Positions 46,675 to 55,828 of a stretch of 64,000 nucleotides of DNA are shown in pieces. The translations under genes and the position numbers were made by a program. Origin of the DNA: Sporolactobacillus sp. CQH2019 (lineage in GTDB: Bacteria; Bacillota; Bacilli; Bacillales; Sporolactobacillaceae); assembly GCF_028765345.1 (NCBI RefSeq), contig NZ_JARAJZ010000014.1, positions 21,130 to 85,129 of the forward strand, given 5' to 3'. How positions within the stretch are numbered: the stretch's first letter is position 1; every line of letters starts with the position of its first letter. The notes beneath the pieces are model-generated. The model was given only the letters and a program-made list of their open reading frames with translations. It ran no database searches and was not told the DNA's origin.

Positions 46675-48798
46675 ATGAAAAGTCGTACGATACAAATCAT
46701 TCGCCAGTTGCTCAATTCGGGTGAAACTTCTATAGAAGCTTTAAGCAAATCATTTGATGTGTCTGAAAGAACCATACGCAATGAACTGCAGACAATTAAT
46801 CATACATTGAATGATCTTTCGCTCCCTAACACTGTCCTGCAAAGAGGTGATGTTTCATTTGCTTTGAATGCCCGGCAAAAAGGCGACTTATTTGCTGAGT
46901 TAAAGAAAAAAAGAAGTGACCTGGATTATCTGGCGCCTGAGGAACGTTTAGTCATTCTTATTTTTGATTTTCTTGATGAAAGCCGAAAGGTATTCGTCGT
47001 TCAAGAGCAAAAGAAGTTTCAAATCAGTAAAAGTACTATAGACGAAGATATGAGAGATCTGCGCCAATTTCTAAAGAAATATTCCTTACAAATAGTCACA
47101 AGCGCTAAAAACGGCGTCAAGATCGTGGGTAATGAGCGCTTCAAAAGGACGATGATACATGATTTAATCAATCATTATTCAGATGTAGGCAGACTGATAA
47201 CGCAGCATTCAATGTATAACGGTCCTATACCGGATCGTATTAGAGAGTTTTTTGGAGATACAACGATTCCGACCATATTAGAATTGTTCAAATCCGATTT
47301 AATATTTAGAAAAGCAAATATCAATGAACTTTATTTACAGCAAATCATCCTTATTACTTCAATTTGGGTGGTGAGAGTGCAGCACGGCTGTTTCTTAAAT
47401 GCAGAATTAAAAAATGACAAACTGCAGACAACTCAGGAAATGTATCGCTTTATCAACCAATTGGTGCAGACATTTTCTTTGGAAATCAATCAGACGAGTG
47501 AATTTAAGTACATCACGTTCATTATCAATAGTTTTGACACAGATAAAGAGCCAAACATCAATAATTGGGTCAATGCGCAGATCATATCGGTTTCAATGAT
47601 CGAGTTTATGGAATCTGCAATGAGCTTCCCGTTTTCAAAAAATGAGGAATTGTATGAGGGCGTTTACAATCACGTCGTCAGCCTGTTGGATCGATTAAAA
47701 TGGCAGGTCCATTTATTTAATCCGCTGAAAAATACAATCAAGAATAACTATCCGGAAATATTTAATAGTCTGACTCAATTTATCCGGCATTCAAGCAGGG
47801 CAAAATATTTAGCTATTTCTGAGGATGAGATTGCTTATCTGTCCGTTTACTTCTCAACGGCAAAAGTTGAGATAGAGAAGGACCAGTATTTAAATTATCG
47901 TATTGCGATCTTATGCAATTATGGAATGGCAACGGGGAAATTATTAGCTGTCAAATTGGAAGAAAATTTTAATATTGACGTCATTGCTGTTTTGGGTGTC
48001 GCAGAGATGCGTGTTTTGCCAAAACTGTCAGTTGATCTGGTTGTCAAGACGACTGATGTGAATACCGGCGACTTGCCGAGTATTCGATTAAATCCCATTT
48101 TACAGGATGTTGATATCAAAAAGATAAAGGGATTTTTAGAGGAAAACAAAAATGTCCTTCGTTTCAACGACAAAAAGGTTGATTCGACAATCTTTTTTAA
48201 GCAGATCCTGACCCTTGTAAAGGAACATTCAGACAATAAGATAACCAAAGATTTTGTAGCGGATCTGAGAAACTTATTCAGGCGGAATCATTTAGATGTG
48301 AATGGAACGGAGGTGCAGCCTATGCTTAAAGATTTACTCAAAGATGACCAGATCTTATTAAAAGAAAGCGTATCTGACTGGAAGGAGGCGATCAAAAAAG
48401 TTGCTTCACCGCTTCTTAAAGACGGATGTATTTCACCGAGCTATGTGAAAGCAATGATTAAATCTGTAGAGGATTTCGGCCCCTATATCGTCATTGGTCC
48501 GCATATTGCCCTCGCTCATGCAAGACCCGAAGATGGTGCGAAGAAACTGGGCATAAGCATCATGACACTGAAAGATCCAGTGAACTTCGGCAGTTCTGAT
48601 AAATATAAAAATAATTCCGTTTCTATTGTCTTTTGCCTTTCGGCGATCGATAATTATTCACATTTGAATATTATGAAATCAATTGTCCAGTTAATCAATG
48701 ATCAGAACAAAGTCGCACGGCTGTCACAGGTTTCCGAAGTTAAAGAATTTAGAGAGATCCTCTTTGACAATTCAGCACAGCATAATGAAACGAGGTAA
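46675..48798 (+). CDS. PRD-containing PTS-controlled transcriptional activator (MtlR/UlaR-like)
   Basis: 707 residues from ATG 46675, set by AGGGGG seven bases upstream. Order: HTH domain (SIEALSKSFDVSERTIRNEL, about 20-45), two PTS regulation domains (about 200-410), an EIIB-like domain (IAILCNYGMATGKLLA) and a C-terminal EIIA type 2 domain with the phosphorylatable His in IALAHARPEDGA. Phosphorylation by PTS proteins would switch it on or off according to sugar supply. It directly precedes PTS IIB and IIC genes, its obvious targets. Confidence 0.9.
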   Translation: MKSRTIQIIRQLLNSGETSIEALSKSFDVSERTIRNELQTINHTLNDLSLPNTVLQRGDVSFALNARQKGDLFAELKKKRSDLDYLAPEERLVILIFDFLDESRKVFVVQEQKKFQISKSTIDEDMRDLRQFLKKYSLQIVTSAKNGVKIVGNERFKRTMIHDLINHYSDVGRLITQHSMYNGPIPDRIREFFGDTTIPTILELFKSDLIFRKANINELYLQQIILITSIWVVRVQHGCFLNAELKNDKLQTTQEMYRFINQLVQTFSLEINQTSEFKYITFIINSFDTDKEPNINNWVNAQIISVSMIEFMESAMSFPFSKNEELYEGVYNHVVSLLDRLKWQVHLFNPLKNTIKNNYPEIFNSLTQFIRHSSRAKYLAISEDEIAYLSVYFSTAKVEIEKDQYLNYRIAILCNYGMATGKLLAVKLEENFNIDVIAVLGVAEMRVLPKLSVDLVVKTTDVNTGDLPSIRLNPILQDVDIKKIKGFLEENKNVLRFNDKKVDSTIFFKQILTLVKEHSDNKITKDFVADLRNLFRRNHLDVNGTEVQPMLKDLLKDDQILLKESVSDWKEAIKKVASPLLKDGCISPSYVKAMIKSVEDFGPYIVIGPHIALAHARPEDGAKKLGISIMTLKDPVNFGSSDKYKNNSVSIVFCLSAIDNYSHLNIMKSIVQLINDQNKVARLSQVSEVKEFREILFDNSAQHNETR

Positions 48799-48801
48799 TC
48801 A

Positions 48802-49107
48802 ATGATGAACAGAAAGTTAACGATTTATTTTATATGCGGCGCCGGTTTGGGCAGCAGTCTCGCCTGCCAGATGGTTGCCGAAGACGTGTTGAACAAAAAA
48901 GGATTGGATGCGAAATTGGAACATGAAGCCATATCGTCCACACCCGGTTTAAGAACAGATATCATTGTTTCGGCCGAGAATTTTAAATCGCAATTTAGTA
49001 AATATGATCTGGATGATAAGATTCGTTTGGTGTTTTTGCATAATATTGTTGATCCTAAAGAAATAGAAGATAAGTTGCTGCCCGTCATCGAGGAGCTTCA
49101 GAATTAA
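48802..49107 (+). CDS. PTS IIB component, ascorbate/galactitol type
   Basis: 101 residues. The phosphorylated cysteine lies in the P-loop-like FICGAGLGSSLACQM, typical of UlaB/SgaB. It passes phosphate to the sugar in IIC. GAGG precedes the ATG, three bases after the regulator stop. The matching IIA is the C-terminal domain of the regulator or lies elsewhere; no separate IIA gene is present. Confidence 0.9.
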   Translation: MMNRKLTIYFICGAGLGSSLACQMVAEDVLNKKGLDAKLEHEAISSTPGLRTDIIVSAENFKSQFSKYDLDDKIRLVFLHNIVDPKEIEDKLLPVIEELQN

Positions 49108-49153
49108 TCGGCCGACAAAATATGTATAAATTCATTCAAAGGGGGCAACTCCC

Positions 49154-50443
49154 ATGATCGTTGTTGATTTTATTATTAAAAATATTCTGACTCAGGCAGC
49201 TATCACTATTGCCTTGATTGCTATGCTCGGTTTGATTTTACAGAAAAAATCAGCCGGATCGATATTGATGGGAACATTCAAGACTTTGCTTGGCTTCGAA
49301 GTATTATCAGCCGGTTCGGCAATTATCGTTGCCAGTTTGACATATTTCGGTACTATTTTTCAACATGGCTTTCATTTACAAGGTATCGTTCCCAGTATCG
49401 AGGCAATTAATGGACAGGCGATGAACAATTTAGGGCTGGGCAATGACATAGCCTTAACGTTCCTCGGCATCTTTATCGTGAACATCATTATCGCCCGATT
49501 TACCAAATGGAAATATATTTTCTTAACCGGCCAGGCTTTACTCTGGATGTCAACGATGACTGTTGTCGGCGGCAACTTTGCAGGCCTGAAGGGTTTTACC
49601 AATATAGCTGTAGGCAGTATTATCGGCGGCATCTTTGCTGTAGCTATGCCGGCGGTTGCTCAGCCTATCGTGAGAAAGATTATCGGAAATGATGCCATTG
49701 CATTAGGACACTTTTGTACAGTCGGTTATATGTTTGAATCAGGTGTTGCATGGCTGTTCGGTGAACGCGGCGAAAAGAAGCATTCTGTCGAAGAAATGAA
49801 GCTTCCGAAGAGCATGGAATTTTTACAGGATACGTATATGTCAGTAGCCGTTGTCATGGTTCCGCTTTATATGATTACTGCCGCTTTTGCCGGCCCTAAA
49901 TGGGGGGCGGCGGGAACTGCCGGAATGAACTACATCATGTATGCATTTTTGCAAGGTATCCAATTCGTCGTCGGCGTCTATGTCCTGTTAGCAGGCGTTC
50001 GTCTCTTGCTTGGTGAAATCGTTCCGGCATTTCGTGGTATTGCCATGAAGCTGGTTCCCAATGCAAAACCTGCTTTGGATTGCCCGGTCCTGTTCCCGTA
50101 TTCACCCAATGCTGTTATCCTTGGCTTTATAACGACAACGATTGGTACGGTTCTGGGCATGTTCCTGATGCCGGCTGTCGGGTTAGCCGTTATTTTGCCG
50201 GGGATGCTGACTAATTTCTTTGCCGGCGGTACGGCAGGAATCTTCGGCAATGCCGTCGGGGGCCGCCGCGGGGCCATCATTGGCGGCATTTTTCACGGAT
50301 TATTTATTACACTACTGCCTGCATTGCTGGTAGGCGTTCTTCTGAACATGGGATTCGTCAATGCAAGCGCGACCGATTCGGATACGATCGTCTCCGCCTT
50401 GTTATATGCATGGATCCTGGCACCGATCCTTAAAGCCATTTAA
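49154..50443 (+). CDS. PTS IIC component, ascorbate (UlaA/SgaT) family
   Basis: 429 residues with about eleven helices. Family features include FKTLLGFEVLSAGSAIIVAS, LTGQALLWMSTMTVVGGNF and FPYSPNAVILGF. UlaA-type permeases move L-ascorbate or similar acids and sugars while IIB phosphorylates them. AAGGGGG precedes the ATG. The ascorbate-degradation enzymes UlaDEFG are absent, so the substrate is likely different. Confidence 0.92.
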   Translation: MIVVDFIIKNILTQAAITIALIAMLGLILQKKSAGSILMGTFKTLLGFEVLSAGSAIIVASLTYFGTIFQHGFHLQGIVPSIEAINGQAMNNLGLGNDIALTFLGIFIVNIIIARFTKWKYIFLTGQALLWMSTMTVVGGNFAGLKGFTNIAVGSIIGGIFAVAMPAVAQPIVRKIIGNDAIALGHFCTVGYMFESGVAWLFGERGEKKHSVEEMKLPKSMEFLQDTYMSVAVVMVPLYMITAAFAGPKWGAAGTAGMNYIMYAFLQGIQFVVGVYVLLAGVRLLLGEIVPAFRGIAMKLVPNAKPALDCPVLFPYSPNAVILGFITTTIGTVLGMFLMPAVGLAVILPGMLTNFFAGGTAGIFGNAVGGRRGAIIGGIFHGLFITLLPALLVGVLLNMGFVNASATDSDTIVSALLYAWILAPILKAI

Positions 50444-50457
50444 TAGAGGTGATATAA

Positions 50458-50868
50458 ATGTTCAAAGGTTTATTCAAAAAAAGGAACAGCCATGTTCCAA
50501 AAAAAGAAGAAAATCAAACGCCTGAGACAAAGCCGGCCAGAGATCCTGAAGAATTAAAACAAGAATTGCACCACCTTCAACAACAATTGAGACAGGCCGA
50601 AGACGGTGACAAGATCACGATTCTGAATAACCTGGGACAGATATATCAGGAATTAGGCGATGCGGATCAGGCGATCCAATATTTTGAAAAGAGTCTGGCG
50701 GAGAAAGAACAGTTCGGCAGTGCTTATAACGGTTTACTCTTTTTATATGATAGAAAACGCCAGGAAGCTGCAAGGGCAAAGAATGACGATGAAATACAAA
50801 AGTGGGTCAGCAAAATGGATCGTCTTGTAGATATGTCGAAGCGCGTCATGAGATCGAGTTTATCTTAA
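50458..50868 (+). CDS. TPR-repeat protein in a PTS operon
   Basis: 136 residues. A charged N-terminus (KKRNSHVPKKEENQTPETK) and a short coiled coil (LKQELHHLQQQLRQAED) lead to one or two tetratricopeptide motifs (ILNNLGQIYQELGDADQAIQ, YFEKSLAEKEQFGSAYNGL). It is cytosolic, with no catalytic residues. GAGGTG precedes the ATG, 14 bases after the IIC stop, so it is co-expressed. It probably mediates a protein contact within this pathway. Confidence 0.8.
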   Translation: MFKGLFKKRNSHVPKKEENQTPETKPARDPEELKQELHHLQQQLRQAEDGDKITILNNLGQIYQELGDADQAIQYFEKSLAEKEQFGSAYNGLLFLYDRKRQEAARAKNDDEIQKWVSKMDRLVDMSKRVMRSSLS

Positions 50869-50911
50869 TCAGTTGATTACGGGATAATAAATCTACGATG
50901 GAGGCAATATT

Positions 50912-51769
50912 ATGTTCAAGAATTTACACGACCTGCTTACAGAAGCAGAAAGACTTAATTATACGGTTGGAGCATTCAATGCTCATAACCTGGAAATGGT
51001 GCCGGCCATGATCTCGGCCGCAAGAGATGCCGGTTCGCCGATCATTATTCAGACAAGCGTCGGTACCGCGCGTTATGTGGGAATGAAGAACTTCGTTGCT
51101 GTCTGCCAATCGATGGCCGAGGATCTGCTTGTCGATGTCGATTTACATTTGGATCATGCAAAGAATTTTGCAGATATCAAAGATGCGATTGATGCCGGGT
51201 ATCGCTCGGTTATGTTTGACGGTTCAGCATTGCCGCTGAAAGAGAATATCATGAAAACCTTACGTGTGATCGAATATGCTCATCCGCGTCATGTGTCTGT
51301 CGAAGCGGAGATCGGTACGATCGGCGGCACGGAAGAAGGGGTCACGGTTAAAGAGGGGGCTTACACCGATCCTAAAGATGCGGTTGCGTTTTGCAGACAG
51401 GCAGACGTTGATGCTTTGGCCGTCGGTATTGGCACTCATCACGGACAATTCAGGTCCAAGACCCAGCTGAACTTTCCATTGATTGAAGCCTTGCACAAAG
51501 TCTTATCGGTTCCCATGGTAGTTCATGGCGGAACCGGTGTGAATGAAAAAGATTATCATCGATTGACAGAAAACGGTATCAGAAAATTTAACGTGGGCAC
51601 TGAACTGTTGGTTACCTGGACAAAAACAGCTCAAGAAAAATTCAAAACAACTGAAGTCAATGCTTCCCTGAGGAACAATATCGTGCCTTGCAATGAAGCT
51701 GTCCACGATATAGTATTCCACAAGATTAATTTATTCATGAACAAAAATAATAATGTTTTAATGGCATAA
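50912..51769 (+). CDS. Class II ketose-bisphosphate aldolase
   Basis: 285 residues. Zinc ligands and catalytic residues are in place: HLDHAK (HxDH), EAEIGTIGG, GIGTHHGQF and VVHGGTGV. It cleaves ketose 1,6-bisphosphates (fructose, tagatose or a relative) to DHAP plus an aldehyde. It follows the PTS IIC and TPR genes, so the pathway imports a sugar as a phosphate and ends in aldol cleavage. Specificity cannot be read from sequence. A terminator follows. Confidence 0.92.
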   Translation: MFKNLHDLLTEAERLNYTVGAFNAHNLEMVPAMISAARDAGSPIIIQTSVGTARYVGMKNFVAVCQSMAEDLLVDVDLHLDHAKNFADIKDAIDAGYRSVMFDGSALPLKENIMKTLRVIEYAHPRHVSVEAEIGTIGGTEEGVTVKEGAYTDPKDAVAFCRQADVDALAVGIGTHHGQFRSKTQLNFPLIEALHKVLSVPMVVHGGTGVNEKDYHRLTENGIRKFNVGTELLVTWTKTAQEKFKTTEVNASLRNNIVPCNEAVHDIVFHKINLFMNKNNNVLMA

Positions 51770-51794
51770 TGTACGCTGAATCTATAGGCTGACT

Positions 51795-51837
51795 AAAATA
51801 AGGATCCATATTGAGTGTATGATCCTTATTTTATTTT
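51795..51837 (+). terminator. Terminator/attenuator between aldolase and kinase-like gene
   Basis: AAAATAAGGATC (51795-51806) pairs with GATCCTTATTTT (51821-51832), followed by ATTTTG. The next ribosome binding site (GGGGAGG) begins five to ten bases later, so read-through would be needed for the next gene. Confidence 0.7.
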
Positions 51838-51852
51838 GGGGAGGCAAGGATT

Positions 51853-52464
51853 ATGGCAGCAAAAAAAGTATTGCTTTTGATTGCAGGACCGCCGGGAACG
51901 GGTAAAACATACCTCGGAGACATGATAGAAAAAGAGATCGGCCATTTTGCCAATGTTAATATGGATAAGATTAAAGAGGCTAATTATGATCAGTACGGCT
52001 TTGATAATTTAGATGAAAAGAAAAAGGTTGACCGTCAATCGCTGCAGGATTACTTTGAAGCAATTGACGAAGCGATGAAAACAGAGCGCCATATTTTGAC
52101 GGATTATCCATTCAGTGACAAACAAAAACCCGCACTGGAAAACTTAGCAAAACAATATGATTATGTCCCGATTACGATCCGCCTTTATGCAGATACTGAT
52201 GTACTGTATGAGAGACAGCGAAAGAGAGATCTCGATCCGACCCGTCATCTTGGCCATATAATGAATCATTATCACTATGGCGATGTTTTAGATGATCATT
52301 CGAAAGCGGACGGTTTGCCCACAAAAAAATTGTTCAGCGACAGAATAAAAGTACGCGGTTACAATACATTCAGGCTAGGCAGGTTATTGACTGAAGACGT
52401 CAATGATTTTTCTAAGGTTGATTACACAGACTTGCTGAAGAAATTAAAACAATGGATTGAATAG
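51853..52464 (+). CDS. P-loop kinase-like protein (AAA_33/zeta-like fold)
   Basis: 203 residues. The Walker A motif is GPPGTGKT (about 12-19). NVNMDKIKEANYDQYG and RLYADTDVLYERQRKRD match small-molecule kinases of the AAA_33 group; the C-terminal part has a HIMNHYHYGD segment. Such genes recur in Bacilli beside sugar PTS and aldolase genes, so phosphorylation of a sugar phosphate is plausible, giving the aldolase its bisphosphate. A toxin role is unlikely, since no antitoxin gene is adjacent. Confidence 0.75.
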   Translation: MAAKKVLLLIAGPPGTGKTYLGDMIEKEIGHFANVNMDKIKEANYDQYGFDNLDEKKKVDRQSLQDYFEAIDEAMKTERHILTDYPFSDKQKPALENLAKQYDYVPITIRLYADTDVLYERQRKRDLDPTRHLGHIMNHYHYGDVLDDHSKADGLPTKKLFSDRIKVRGYNTFRLGRLLTEDVNDFSKVDYTDLLKKLKQWIE

Positions 52465-52817
52465 GTTTTGGGTTTTCCGATCCGGCTCCGAATAATCGCT
52501 GCTTTTCCGTTGCCTGATTTAAGGCAGGTGAGCGACAGCCTGAGTCCGCCGTCACGATTCCAGAGGGCCGTGCAGCTGCTCCATTAGAATGCAGAGCTAT
52601 GGACCGGCCATCCGGGAATCATTAGGGACAGGGACTGCGAACGAGAACGAGATCTATCAATGAAATAAGTTCAAAGCTTCAGAACGCCGACGGATCGGAT
52701 CAATGAGACATAAAGAGCAGGTTCACCATTTTCACTTTTCCGGTCTGCCGTTCGATTAATTCCGGATGTATAATTAAGTCAATTGATAGATATCTTTATC
52801 TAAAGGAGCGCTGTTAA
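52465..52817. other. Spacer before deoC
   Basis: About 350 bases without a convincing gene, GC-rich at the left and AT-rich near 52760-52800. AAAGGAG at 52801-52807 serves deoC. No clear hairpin or operator was found. Confidence 0.4.
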
Positions 52818-53540
52818 ATGACCGAATATACCCTTGATGAGCTGTGCAGGCTCATCGATCACACCAATTTGAAGCCCGATGCAACGAAAGAGGATATCGA
52901 GAAATTGTGCAGGGAGGCAAAAACGTTTCACTTCAGAATGGTGGCAGTTAATCAAGTGCAATCCGGTTTTTGTTCCCAACTGCTTAAAGATACGGACGTC
53001 CACGTCGGAGCAGCCGTCAGTTTTCCGCTGGGCCAGACCTCGATCAAGGCGAAAGCAGCAGAAGCTAGAGATGCACTTGACAATGGCGCAGATGAAATCG
53101 ACTATGTGATAAACATTGCGGAAGTGAAAAATCAGAATGATGCCTATATAAAGGAAGAAATGTCTCAAATTGTTTCGGTTTGCCATCAGTACGGAGCCGT
53201 CTCCAAAGCTATATTTGAAAACGCTTATCTGACCAAAAGCGAGATTGTTAAGGTAGCAAACATTGCTAAAGAGGTACGTCCGGATTTTATAAAGACTTCG
53301 ACCGGATTCGGCCCGGGCGGTGCAACCTGTGAAGACGTGCGTCTTATGAAACAGACAGTGGGGACGGCTGTGAAAGTGAAAGCAGCCGGCGGCATACGCG
53401 ATGCGGAAACATTTATTAAAATGATTGAAAGCGGAGCAGAGAGAATCGGCTGCAGTTCAGGCATAAAAATCGTGACCGGGCTTAAGAAAATAATGGAAGA
53501 AACGGGTAAAGCATTCATCGGCATTGACCCGAATATTTAA
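52818..53540 (+). CDS. deoC: Deoxyribose-phosphate aldolase
   Basis: 240 residues, class I TIM-barrel aldolase. The Schiff-base lysine is in [18 protein letters not shown]; a second lysine is in [11 protein letters not shown], and the proton-relay Asp is in ADEIDYVIN. It splits 2-deoxyribose 5-phosphate to glyceraldehyde 3-phosphate and acetaldehyde. It stands alone instead of in a deo operon, directly after the PTS/aldolase genes, and may cleave a deoxysugar phosphate of that route. Confidence 0.95.
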   Translation: MTEYTLDELCRLIDHTNLKPDATKEDIEKLCREAKTFHFRMVAVNQVQSGFCSQLLKDTDVHVGAAVSFPLGQTSIKAKAAEARDALDNGADEIDYVINIAEVKNQNDAYIKEEMSQIVSVCHQYGAVSKAIFENAYLTKSEIVKVANIAKEVRPDFIKTSTGFGPGGATCEDVRLMKQTVGTAVKVKAAGGIRDAETFIKMIESGAERIGCSSGIKIVTGLKKIMEETGKAFIGIDPNI

Positions 53541-53830
53541 ACGCGCGTCAGACAGCGGCCAACTGCAAGTGTCCGCAGCCGGTCTTTCAGGATGTGTTTT
53601 GGTTGGTCGGCATTTGTTGAAATTTCATGTTTTCATCATCTCATCTTCATTTTTAACATGGGATATCCAATCTTTTAGTAAGTGATGACTATGCCCGCGT
53701 AACAGCTATGAAAAAGACCGGATCATCATTAAATTAAGAGCGGTTAAATAGCGAACATCCGGGTCACGCAAAAATTCTGCAGCGGCATCCGGCCTGTAAA
53801 TGACTACGGGCAGAATACAGTCAAACAGAC

Positions 53831-55213
53831 TTATGCCTGCTTGTGTTGTTGAGTGCCTTGCTTTTTTGCCTTCCTTATAAGATAGGCCGCCACAAGCAGC
53901 ACGAACCAGACCGGTGTAACGAACAAAGCAATGCGCGTATCTGCGGCGAGTGCCAGCAGGACAATAACGAAAACAAAAAAGGCAAGAATAATCCAATTTA
54001 TATAAGGTGAAAAAGGCATTTTAAAGGTATTTTTTCTGGCTTCCTCGGGTTTTAATTTTCGAAATCTTAAATGTGCGATTAAGATAATACCCCATACCCA
54101 GATAAAGCAAATAGTTGCTATGCTGGTTACAAGGGTAAAAACGGTCGTTGCATTGGGAATGATATAATTAAGCAGCACACCGATTAAGAGCATAATGACT
54201 GATGCAATTAATGCGGGAGCAGGGACGTTCCTGCTGTTCAGGACTTTTAATTTGCCTGGTGCTTCACCGCGTTCGCCAAGCGAATACAGCATTCTGCTTG
54301 TACTGAAAATGCCGCTGTTACATGAAGAAGCGGCGGACGTCAGGACGACAAAGTTAACAATACCGGCTGCACTGGGTATTCCGACCATTGTAAAAACCTG
54401 GACAAACGGACTGCTTGAAGGACTGACGTCATTCCAGGAATAAATCGACATGATCATTAAAAGGGCGCCGATATAGAAAATCAAAATTCGAATCGGTATG
54501 TTGTTAATGGCTTTAGGAAGCGTTTTGTCCGGGCGATCCGTTTCCCCGGCCGTAATGCCGACAAGCTCTATGCCGACAAAAGCAAATACGGCCATTTGGA
54601 ATGAAAGGACAAATCCGGTAAACCCGTTAGGGAAAAATCCGCCGTTGGCCCATAAATTTGAAAAGGCAGCGTGCGTCTCATGATTGTGAAATCCTGCCAG
54701 TACAAGAACCAATCCTATTGCAATCAAGGCTAAGATTGCAATAATTTTTATTAAAGCAAACCAAAATTCAATTTCACCAAAAGCTCTGACAGTCGACATA
54801 TTCAGAATAAATAAGGCAAGAACGCAGATAAGCGCCGGGATCCATTGCGGGACAGCCGGAAACCAAAATTGGATGTAAATGCCGACGGCCGTTATTTCCG
54901 CGATAGCCGTCGCGATCCAGCAGAACCAATAGGTCCAGCCGGTAATGAAACCGGCCCACGGTCCTATGAATTCCTCGGCAAATGCGGCGAACGAACCGGT
55001 TGTAGGCCGATAGATGAGCAATTCTCCCAAGGCCCGCATGACGAAGAAAAGAGCGATACCAATGATTAAGTAAACGAGTAAGATGGAGGGACCGGCTAAG
55101 TGAATGGATTTTCCGGCGCCCAGGAAAAGTCCAGTCCCAATGGCTCCGCCGATAGCCATTAATTGAATGTGCCGGTTCTTCAAACCACGATTTAATTTTT
55201 TATTCTCTGACAT
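53831..55213 (-). CDS. APC-family amino-acid permease (AAT group)
   Basis: 460 residues with twelve helices. N-terminal signature: LKNRHIQLMAIGGAIGTGLFLGAG, then LAGPSILLVYLIIGIALFFVMRALGEL. It resembles the amino-acid transporter family of RocE, AnsP and CycA, which import basic or small amino acids with protons. GGAAAGAAGAGG-type sequence precedes the ATG. Monocistronic. Confidence 0.92.
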   Translation of the reverse strand: MSENKKLNRGLKNRHIQLMAIGGAIGTGLFLGAGKSIHLAGPSILLVYLIIGIALFFVMRALGELLIYRPTTGSFAAFAEEFIGPWAGFITGWTYWFCWIATAIAEITAVGIYIQFWFPAVPQWIPALICVLALFILNMSTVRAFGEIEFWFALIKIIAILALIAIGLVLVLAGFHNHETHAAFSNLWANGGFFPNGFTGFVLSFQMAVFAFVGIELVGITAGETDRPDKTLPKAINNIPIRILIFYIGALLMIMSIYSWNDVSPSSSPFVQVFTMVGIPSAAGIVNFVVLTSAASSCNSGIFSTSRMLYSLGERGEAPGKLKVLNSRNVPAPALIASVIMLLIGVLLNYIIPNATTVFTLVTSIATICFIWVWGIILIAHLRFRKLKPEEARKNTFKMPFSPYINWIILAFFVFVIVLLALAADTRIALFVTPVWFVLLVAAYLIRKAKKQGTQQHKQA

Positions 55214-55649
55214 AATTCCTCTTCTTTCCTGAATGAAACTTCAAAAAAAACAGTTTGAACTTCATATTCTGCTGAACCTCGGCTTCATGAAACAGCGCTG
55301 AATCCCAGATGGCGGGCATAACCGGGCATGCTGAGAGAGACATAAAGGGGGTTTGTGTTCTCCTGTGAGGGTTCGTGGCGGGAACGGCGAGGTTCGATTC
55401 CCAGCTGTTATATACCATAATTATCTATTATAGAACAACAGGGAACCTTTGAGCAAAAAAATTTCTTGTCATTGGAATTTGTAGACGGGGAACGGCTGCA
55501 GAATGAGCAAGCAGTTTCGGACATTAATAGGAGTGCCTCTTTAGCTTATTGTCCTGCTGTGCCGTCAATGGATGTTCGACTCTTCCTGAAACCATCTATC
55601 TTTTGAAAGACGGAGAGCGTTTCCGTGACTAACAAACTTCTGCAGCAGT

Positions 55650-55800
55650 CGATAAAATCCTGTCGCGGTTGATAAACCGGGTGTAATAGCTGAAGACCGA
55701 TTAAGCACCGTCGACGACCGATAAACTCTCTGTGACGGTTGATAAACCGGGTGTAACGACCGATAAACTCTCTGTGACGGTCGATAAGGAACTGAAATCC
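55650..55800. repeat. Array of CGATAAAC units, inverted form of the 11.4-kb family
   Basis: About seven units, mostly 21 bp, with cores CGATAAACT or TGATAAACC. CGATAAACTCTCTGTGACGG occurs twice, and its reverse complement closely matches the CAGAGAGTTTATCGG phrases at 11.4 kb. The same family is therefore present at two loci, 44 kb apart, in opposite orientation. Confidence 0.8.
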
Positions 55801-55828
55801 ACTCTATGCAGCCGGGCCGCCGGCCAGT

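Noticed and set aside
51853-52464. Zeta-type toxin
   Set aside because: No epsilon-like antitoxin is adjacent, and the gene sits in a sugar-catabolism context.
55380-55420. tRNA 3' end (GGTTCGATTCC)
   Set aside because: The flanking bases do not form a T-stem, and no acceptor or anticodon arm can be found upstream.
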